Part shown: positions 32,801-41,800 of the stretch, one piece after another
How positions within the stretch are numbered: position 1 is the stretch's first letter
Layout of the letters: each line of letters starts with the position of its first letter
Assembly (NCBI GenBank): GCA_964554415.1
Contig: CAZKON010000002.1
Span: forward strand, 1-52,813
Reading direction: 5' to 3'
Length of the DNA stretch: 52,813 bases
DNA from: JAGVXD01 sp964554415
GTDB taxonomy: Archaea > Nanobdellota > Nanobdellia > Pacearchaeales > GW2011-AR1
Notes under the pieces: generated by a model
Database searches by the model: none
What the model was told of the DNA's origin: nothing
What the model saw: only the letters and a program-made list of their open reading frames with translations
Translations under genes and position numbers: made by a program

Positions 32801-35800
32801 ACGGACTCTGCAATTACATATATTGGAAATAGCAATGCTGCCAGTTTTTTCAACGGAAGTATTGATGAATTTAGGTTGTGGAATCGTTCCTTGAGCGCGA
32901 CGGAAGTGAATGAAAGCTATAAGGCAAATCTCTACAAATATGCAAACGATTCATGGGGTTTTGTTAGCAATCAGAGTTATTTGACAGATCAAATTTACAC
33001 CTATCAGGCGTATGTGACTGATACTGCGAACAATCAGAATACAACCGGGCAGAGAAGTGTGACAGTAGAGGCAGAAAGACCTGGCGTAACAATCAATCTG
33101 CCGACTAACAGTACTTATAATTACACGCAGCTGCCTCTCCGTTTCAACGTTACACTTAGTGAAAATGGCAGTTTAGTGCAATACAGCCTAGATAGTGGAG
33201 TGACTAATGTTACGATGAGCAGCACTGACAACAGAAACTACAATGTGTCGAGTACCCTGACTGCTGAGAGGAGCTATGTGTTTCGAGTGTATGCTAATGA
33301 TACTTATGGAAATAGAAACGACAGCACGAATGTAACGTTTTACTTGGAAGATATCCCACAGAGCAGCTTTGTAAACCCGACGCCTGCTGATGGCGCGACA
33401 ATTAATGATGACAACGTTACTTTGAATGTAAGCGTAACAAATGCTTCTGATTTAAGCAGCTTTATCTGGAACTGGAACGGGACGAATACCACGATGTATA
33501 ATGATTCTCTTGTTTTGATGATGAATTTTGACAATGTTAGCGCGATTGGCGATAATGAGACACATGTAAAAGATGCGAGCAGGTACGGGAATAATGGGAC
33601 ATTGTATAATGGTGCTATATATAATATAAGTGGAAGATATGGTAGTACATCCTCTTTTGATGGAGTTGATGATCGCCTCGATATTCCCCATAGCTCCAGT
33701 TTAGTAACTTCTTCTGCACTAACTGTTGAGTTTTGGTTTAGAGCAAGAGCAGGTGCTGGTGCAGTGATGGGCGTTCGCTCTCCAGCAGCAAGTCAAGGAT
33801 GGCAGATTGGTTATAATGATAGTGGCGGTAACTCTATTTATTATATTGGAACAGGCGCGTGGACAAGTATTACTCTTACGGCACCATCAGCAGGCGTCTG
33901 GCACCATCTAGCACAGACGTGGAATGGTTCACAGTTCTCGCTGTACATTGATGGGGCGAACCAGAGTCAGGTTGCTAAAACAGGCACGATTAGTACGGAC
34001 TCTGCAATTACATATATTGGAAATAGCAATGCTGCCAGTTTTTTCAACGGAAGTATTGATGAATTTAGGTTGTGGAATCGTTCCTTGAGCGCGACGGAAG
34101 TGAATGAAAGCTATAAGGCAAATCTCTACAAATATGCAAACGATTCATGGGGTTTTGTTAGCAATCAGAGTTATTTGACAGATCAAATTTACACCTATCA
34201 GGCGTATGTGACTGATACTGCGAACAATCAGAATACAACCGGGCAGAGAAGTGTGACAGTAGAGGCAGAAAGACCTGGCGTAACAATCAATCTGCCGACT
34301 AACAGTACTTATAATTACACGCAGCTGCCTCTCCGTTTCAACGTTACACTTAGTGAAAATGGCAGTTTAGTGCAATACAGCCTAGATAGTGGAGTGACTA
34401 ATGTTACGATGAGCAGCACTGACAACAGAAACTACAATGTGTCGAGTACCCTGACTGCTGAGAGGAGCTATGTGTTTCGAGTGTATGCAAGTGATACTGG
34501 AGGAAACAGAAACGACAGCACGAATGTAACGTTTTACTTGGAAGATATTCCACAGAGCAGCTTTGTAAACCCGACGCCTGCTGATGGCGCGACAATCAAT
34601 GATGACAATGTCACTTTGAATGTAAGCGTAACAAATGCTTCTGATTTAAGCAGCTTTATCTGGAATTGGAATGGGACAAATTATACTATATATAATGATT
34701 CGCTTGTTTTAATGCTCAATTTTGATAATGTGAGCGCGATTGGGGATAATGAGACGCATGTGAAGGATGTGTCGCGATATTGCTATGACAATGCAACAGA
34801 GATTTTGGCTTTAGAAGAAGTGAGTTGCAGTGAGGTTACGTGCGGAGATGAGGAGGTTTATTGTGGAGAAGGCAGTTTCAGTGAGCGTATGAATACAGAA
34901 AATAAAGAAGAAGGGGCTTTTTTAAGCGCCCCGAAGGAAAAGGTCTTTCACCAGAAAGTTACTTTTATCAGTAACAACAGCTATATAAACTTTTCTACTG
35001 TTCTGGAGAGTGCAGAGGCATCAGCTGCGGTGCCCCGAACGGTAAGGGAACTGTCTGATACACAGTATCTTTCACCAGAAAGAACTCTGGGTTCGAATCC
35101 CAGCCGCAGCGCCTCTGCGCTTTCTAATACAGAGAATGCTGCTGGAAAGAAATGCTACGTTGAGCGATGGAAATACTTTAATGACTTAGGGGAAGGCGAA
35201 CAGGTGATGACACTGAATCAGGAGACAGGAGAAAAAGAGTGGCAGGAGCCGAGAGAAAGACAGGAATTTGACAGCAGCGGGGAAATGTATGAGATTGTGT
35301 TAGAAGATGGAAGTGTGTTCAGAGTAAGCGAGGAGCATAAGGTTTATGTGAACGAAGAAAGAGGAATTATTTCAAATCTTTCTTCATATACTGCAATTAA
35401 GTTGCCTTTGAATTCATCAGCACTGACTTCCTTAAGCAATCGCAAAAAAGCGTTTCTCGAGAACTCTATTCTTCTTTGCGGAATCTTCAACCAGACAACT
35501 GAAAATACTTTGTCTTTAGATAATTTTGTGAAGTCATTATCATTTGTTACCAGCACTCTTTCCTCTGATCTGGAAGATTCTGCTAACTCACCATTAGCAA
35601 GTCCCTTGGGCTTTGAGATAATGTCAACTCCTTTCTGTTTAAGAAATCTCTCTAATCTTTTATCAACATTTTCATCAAATAAGAATTTAAGAGGGGAAGC
35701 TGATAATGACATTCTCTTTCCCCCGCATAATTTCAGTGACATACTGAAGAGCTGCTGCTATATGCTCTCGCTTCAAGGAGGGAAACGCCTCGAAGATTTC

Positions 35801-38800
35801 TTCAACGGAAGCTCCATCTCTCAACATCTCCAGAACCTGCCAGACCATAATGCGCGTGCTTTTGAAGGTTGGCTTGCCGTGGCAAATCTCACTGTCAACA
35901 ACGATGTATTCATTGATTTCGATTCTCATAAGTTCAGGAATAGCAGCGAGATATATAATTCTTTCGGTTTGCGCCCTGTTACTGACGTGTTTGCTGATGT
36001 TCAAACCTCTCCTGCTAAAAACATTGCAATCAACTCAGAAGTTGTGAATACTTTAACAAGCGATTGCTCTTTGAGATGTGGATCGTTGGACCAAATTGAG
36101 GCATTTGTAGATAAGGCTAACGCGAGAAAATCACTATCGTCAGGGTCTGAAATCACTGATTTAGCTTTCATAAGAAATTCTTCATATTCAGATTCTTCTA
36201 TGAAGGTTATTAATTCTTCTATTTCTAAGCGCCGCATCTCGAATCCATGTTCAGATAACGCTGATTTAGCAAAACATTCAGAAAGATGCTTGTCCATCTC
36301 AGATTTGATAAATTCTGGAGCAATGAATTCTGCCTTGATTGATGAAAATATGTATGAAGCAATGGAAAACGGATTCATCAGTGAAAATAAGATGTTGTTG
36401 TCAATGACGAATTCCATTCATTCGTATTCCCGCCTTTTCCCCGGAGACATTGACTTTAATAATTCTTCTCTTACCTTTGGGGATATTTCTTTGAGCAGCT
36501 TTTTGAACCTTCCTTTCTTTGCCCTTCTGCCTAATTCGACAGACCACTCAGTAAGCTCTTGCTCTTCTTTGGAATTGAGCCGTTTCAATATGAGTTGTTT
36601 TGCGAGTTCTCTCTTGAGTAATTGTACCAGCACCTTAGACACGTCTATGTTCGATTCTTCTGCCTGCGCTTTCAATTCATCAGGTATCGTAATAACTACT
36701 TCTGCCATGCCTGAAAGCAGTGTATCGGGCTATAAAAACTTTACTTTGCGGCCTGTTACAGATGTGTATGCGGATCTCCGTGACGACAAAGATGTGTATT
36801 TCATGGACGCGGATGGCAAAGCAGTGAAGATACGAAGCATTGAGAAAGTGCCTTACGATGGGAAGATTTACGATGTAGATGTGGGAAATGATGTTGTGTT
36901 GGTGAGACGGCAGGGGAGCAGAGAGATTTGGAGCGGGAATAGCAATAATGGGACTTTGATTAATGGAGCGACGTATAATGTGAGTGGGAGGTACGGGAGC
37001 GCGGGGAGATTTGATGGCATTGATGATTATGTACAGGTACCAGATAGCGACAATTTGGATATTGCCGGAAATATGACGATTGTGCTTTGGTTTAAGGCAG
37101 ATGTTGATGCGTTTTCTGATCGGCCTGAAACGCTCATTGGGAAGCGCCCGGCTAATTCAGGACTTTCGAATTATCAAATTTACTTTACTAATAGCACTCG
37201 TGCATTTCGCTTTTATAACGGTGCAAGCGAGATTGAGTTTGGTTTTGCGCCAGTGACAGGGCAATGGACACATCTTGTGTTTGTTATGAACAACAATAGC
37301 AACAGCGCGACGCTTTATATCAACGGAGCTGCTAACAACACGCAAACTGCAAGCATGGGCGCAGTTGGCAGCGGTCCACTTTGGATTGGCTACCGCGATG
37401 ATACTGTTGATGAAGGGTTTAATGGGACACTCGACGAAGTGCGCATCTGGAATCGCACTTTGTCAGCAGCCGAAATCAACCAATCGTACCAGTCAAACTT
37501 TTACAAATACGCGAACGATTCGTGGGGTTTTGTGAGCAATCAAAGTTATTTGACAACGCAGACATACACGTATCAGGCATACGCGACAGACACTGCAGGC
37601 AATCAGAATACAACTGGACAGAGAAGTGTGACAGTAGATACAACTGCGCCTGTCGTGAATATTACTTATCCGTTGAATAACAGCAATTTTACTAAGTCAA
37701 GCGTCGTGATTAATTACACGCTTATTGAGACAAATGCACAGACATGCTGGTGGACTAACAACAGCGGCGTGAGTAACAATACAATTACTTGCGGAGCAAA
37801 CATCACAAGCACATTTACTGTGGGACAACAAAATGTGAGTGTTTATGCAAATGACAGTGTGAACAATGTGGGAAGCAGCAGCGTGCGTTTCGCGTATTTG
37901 CCGACTGCGCCGAACGTGACGATTTACAAACCAGAGAACACGACATACGGAAGCACAGGCTTGCCAGTGTTTAACGTGTCGCTGAACACGACTAACGGGA
38001 GTTTGGTGCAGTATAGTTTAGATGGAGGCGTGACAAACGTGACCATGTCTGCGACAGACAACAGGAATTATAATGCATCTAACAACTCCATTGCAGGGGG
38101 GAGCTACGTGTTTAGAGTTTATGCAAATGATACGGCGGAAAACAGGAATGATTCAACGCAAGTGACATTCAGCATAGATACCACGCTGCCGACAATCAAC
38201 TACAGCACAGGAACAGAGAGTGATGGGACGAATTTGACGCGGGCGAACATTGTAATTAACGTGACAGCAAGTGATGGGAACTTGTCTAATATCACGATTT
38301 ATGTGTTTAACAGTTCTGGAGTGAAGCTCAATGAGACGACTAAAACAACGAGCGAGAACTGGGTGAATATTACATCGTTAGGAGACGGGAACTATACGTT
38401 TAATGCAACTGCGACAGACGGTGTGAATAACAGGAATTCAACTGCGTCGCGAGTGGTGTGGATAGACACAACTATGCCTCAGATTTCTTACACTGGCGCG
38501 ACAGAAGGAGACAATGCAAATCTGTCACGTACGTGGGTGTTTGTAAATGTGAGCGTGACAGAAGCGAATGAGCAGAACATTACTTTCACGCTTTACAATG
38601 CAACTGCAAGTGTGAACGTCACTACATTTACTACAAGCGAGAGAGTGATAAATTGGACAGGACTTGCAGACGGAAGCTACACGTTTAATGTGAGTGTAGT
38701 TGACAGGGTGAATCAGAGAAATACTACTGCGACAAGGACGATAAGAGTTGATACGGCGATACCTGGCATTGGATACGGAGCAGGAACAGAAGTGAATGGG

Positions 38801-41800
38801 AGTGCATGGAGCAGAACGTGGAGCTATGCAAACATAAGTTTGAACGAGAGTTTCCTCGCGAATGTCACATACACGCTTTACAACACGACAGGAAGCGTGA
38901 ACGTGACAACTTTTGCCGGAAGCACGACAACTTTCAACTGGACTTCTTTGGCAGACGGAGTGTATTATTTCAATGTGTCTGCGGCGGACACGGCAAATAA
39001 TCGTAATACAACACTCATGCAGACCATAACTTTAGACAATGTAGTGCCTGCCACGCTTACTTTCGTGGCGCCGTCTGATGAAGATAATGTTAATGTAAGC
39101 AGGAACCTGACATTTGTTAACGTGACTGCAACTGACAATGTCGGCGTGCAGGCGATTGTGATAAGATTGTATAATGCGAGCAGGTCTTTGAATGCAAGCA
39201 GGCAGAACGCAAGCAGCCCACATGCTGTGAACTTTACTAACTTACCTGATGGCATCTGGTACTTTAATGCGAGTGTGAATGATTCTGTGAATTTGAAGAA
39301 TGAAAGCGCAACGAGGACGATAAGAGTTGATACAACAATACCAAATATTGGCTTTGTAAACCCTACAGAGACAAATGCAACGACAATTACTTTTAGCAGC
39401 ATACTTGTAAATGTTACAGGAAGCGACTCTGGCGTGGGATTAGCTAATATAACTATTTACGTGTTCAATGCGAGCCATGCGCAAATCAATACTACGACAA
39501 GCACGAGCTCGCCTGCTTACTTAAATGCATCTGGCTTGCAAAATGGCACTTATTATTTCAATGCGACTTCAACTGATTTGCTAAACCAGAGAAATTACAC
39601 TGACAGGAGAACAGTGATTGTAAGCACACAGCCTGTTGTTATCAATTATGTGGCTCCAACAGAGAGCAATGCAAGCTATGTTAGCAGAACTTTTGTATTA
39701 GTTAATGTAAGTGTTGTTAATGCGAGCGCATTAAGCACTGTGATTATTTATCTTTACAATGCATCACAGTTTTTGAACACAAGCAGCACAAACACAACTG
39801 CTGCAGGGCATTATGTTAACTTCTCTGGGCTTGCTGAAGGAGAATGGTATTTCAATGCCACTGCAAACGATACATCTGCAAATAACGGAAGTATAGGCAT
39901 AAGGGTTGTGACAGTGGATACGACTACACCAAGCATATCATATCAAGGAACGACAGTTGGGGACAGGGAAAATACGAGCCGAAGCTGGATTTTTGTAAAT
40001 GTTTCTGTGACAGAGACAAATGAGGCGAACGTGACATTTGTGTTGTATAACTTAAGTGGGAGCGTGAATACCACTACAAGAGGAGCAGGGAACAGGACGT
40101 TCAATTGGACAAACCTCGCAGACGGAAATTACACATACAATGTCTCTTTCACAGATTTGGCAAATAATAAGGGAAACACGAGCACGAGAAACGTTGTTCT
40201 GGATACAACTGCGCCAGCAAGCGGAGGAATGAGCAAGCAGAACGTGGTGCAATACGGGAATGTGACTTTGAGAGTGAATGCCAGTGATTCAGGAGGTCTA
40301 GGGGCAGGAATTGCTTCGCTGTTTTATGCAAACGGAACATTCTTAGCTAACTACACGATGACATTGAATGTGACAGCAGGAGGATTTAACCTGACTTTGT
40401 GGAACTTAAGCGTTGTGGCAGATTATGATGTGAATTATACTTTGAATGACAGCGCAGGAAACAGCAGAAGAGTGGGAGATAACTTCTACGTGTACAGAGC
40501 GTTAGGAGGAACAGTTGCCGGGAACGTGACTGATGCACTGGGAACAGTGAAGAATTATACTTTTGTTTTCAGGAGACCTGGAACGAATATTACATTATTG
40601 AATTTCACGAATTCAAGCTACTCATTTGCTGCTGACGAGATTGTGAACAGGAGCTATGATATGGAAATCACGGTTGGAGACAAGGCTCTCATTTTGCGAG
40701 AGATGAACTTTACTACATCTTACATCCCTGTTAATGTTGATAATTTAAGCATAGGCATTACAAACATTACAAACTACAAGATACTTGCCGGCTTAGGAGT
40801 AAATGCAACTACATACACAGGCAATGCAACATTGAACCTTAGTTATACTTACAACTCTGATAATGCGGCTGTGACTGAATCAAACCTGACTGTACATAAA
40901 TGCTCTAACTGGAATTACACTGACAGAGTATGCAATGAGGGATTTGCTTTAGACGGAAATAAGACTGTTATGACAGAGGCAGACAGGATGCTCGTCAATG
41001 CTTCTAGCTTCTCTGCTTATCTTGTGACTGAATATACGTGTGGGAACTCGGTTTGTCAGGCAGCATACGGAGAGACAACAAGCACTTGCGCAACAGATTG
41101 CGCGTCTGCAAGCCCGGGCAGTAGCAGCTCTGGCGGAGGGGGAGGCGGTGGCGGAGGAACAACGGCAAACGCAACAAAGGAGCAGACAAGACAGACAACG
41201 AGCGGAGGTTTGCAGATTGGTTTGGCGAAAATTGAGAGAGAATTGACTATAGGAGAGAATGCGACTGAAAGATTGACATTGATAAACGGGAAAGATACTG
41301 CCTTGGATGTGAAATTCCTGCTTGATAAGGCGCTGCGTAAAGTTGTGGAAGTGCCGGAAAAAATCAGCATTGAATCTGGAGAAACAAAAGTTGCGGACAT
41401 AATAATTCATGGGAGCAAAGAAGGAGTTTATCAGGGGAATTTATACTTGTTTAGTGTTAATTTCAACCAGAGCATACCTGTGCAGATATCTGTTCTTTCA
41501 CTCCAGAAAAAGCTCTTGGATATATCTGTCTCTATTTTGAAAGAGCGCGTTTCTGCCGGCAGCGAATTGCCTTTCAAAGCAGATATTTACAACCTTGGAC
41601 AGCAGAGACAGTATGATATTGCACTTACTTATGACATTGTACGAAAGGATAATAATGAGAGCATTTTGCATAAAGAAGAGCAAACTGTAGTTGGAGCGAC
41701 TTTGTCTGTTGTTCGCAGTATTGAATTGCCGAAAGAGACATTGAATGGAGAATACAAACTCATAGTGACAGCTAACTATGGAGAAGGGAAAGCAGAGGCT

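Larger units (their letters stand above)
34781..36940 (+). other. 720-aa intein (Hint domain) with tRNA-like and antisense toxin-antitoxin cargo
   Basis: In LamG copies 1 and 2 the sequence is SRY-GNNGTL. In copy 3 it is SRY-[C...WSGN]-SNNGTL, which defines the ends exactly: Cys1 at 34781, last Asn at 36938-36940, Ser+1. The N-terminal Hint parts are 'CYDNATEILALEE' and 'WKYFNDLGEGEQVMTLNQET', with the block-B-like 'FRVSEEHKVYV'. The C-terminal part is 'VRSIEK-like' 'VKIRSIEKVPYDGKIYDVDV', then 'VLVRRQGSREIWSGN'. The penultimate His is Gly. A segment with a tRNA-like gene splits block A (about 34820-35150). No LAGLIDADG is seen; its usual position is occupied by four minus-strand genes (35344-36708). 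Splicing competence is inferred, not shown. Confidence 0.85.

Noticed and set aside
32258..33691. Identical minus-strand 79-codon frames in both LamG copies
   Set aside because: They are identical only because the LamG unit is duplicated; no coding features.
34781..36940. Chimeric assembly as the explanation for the intein insertion
   Set aside because: The insertion is exact to the codon with Cys1, Asn-last and Ser+1, and the frame continues on both sides; an assembly join would not produce this. Long-read confirmation is still desirable.
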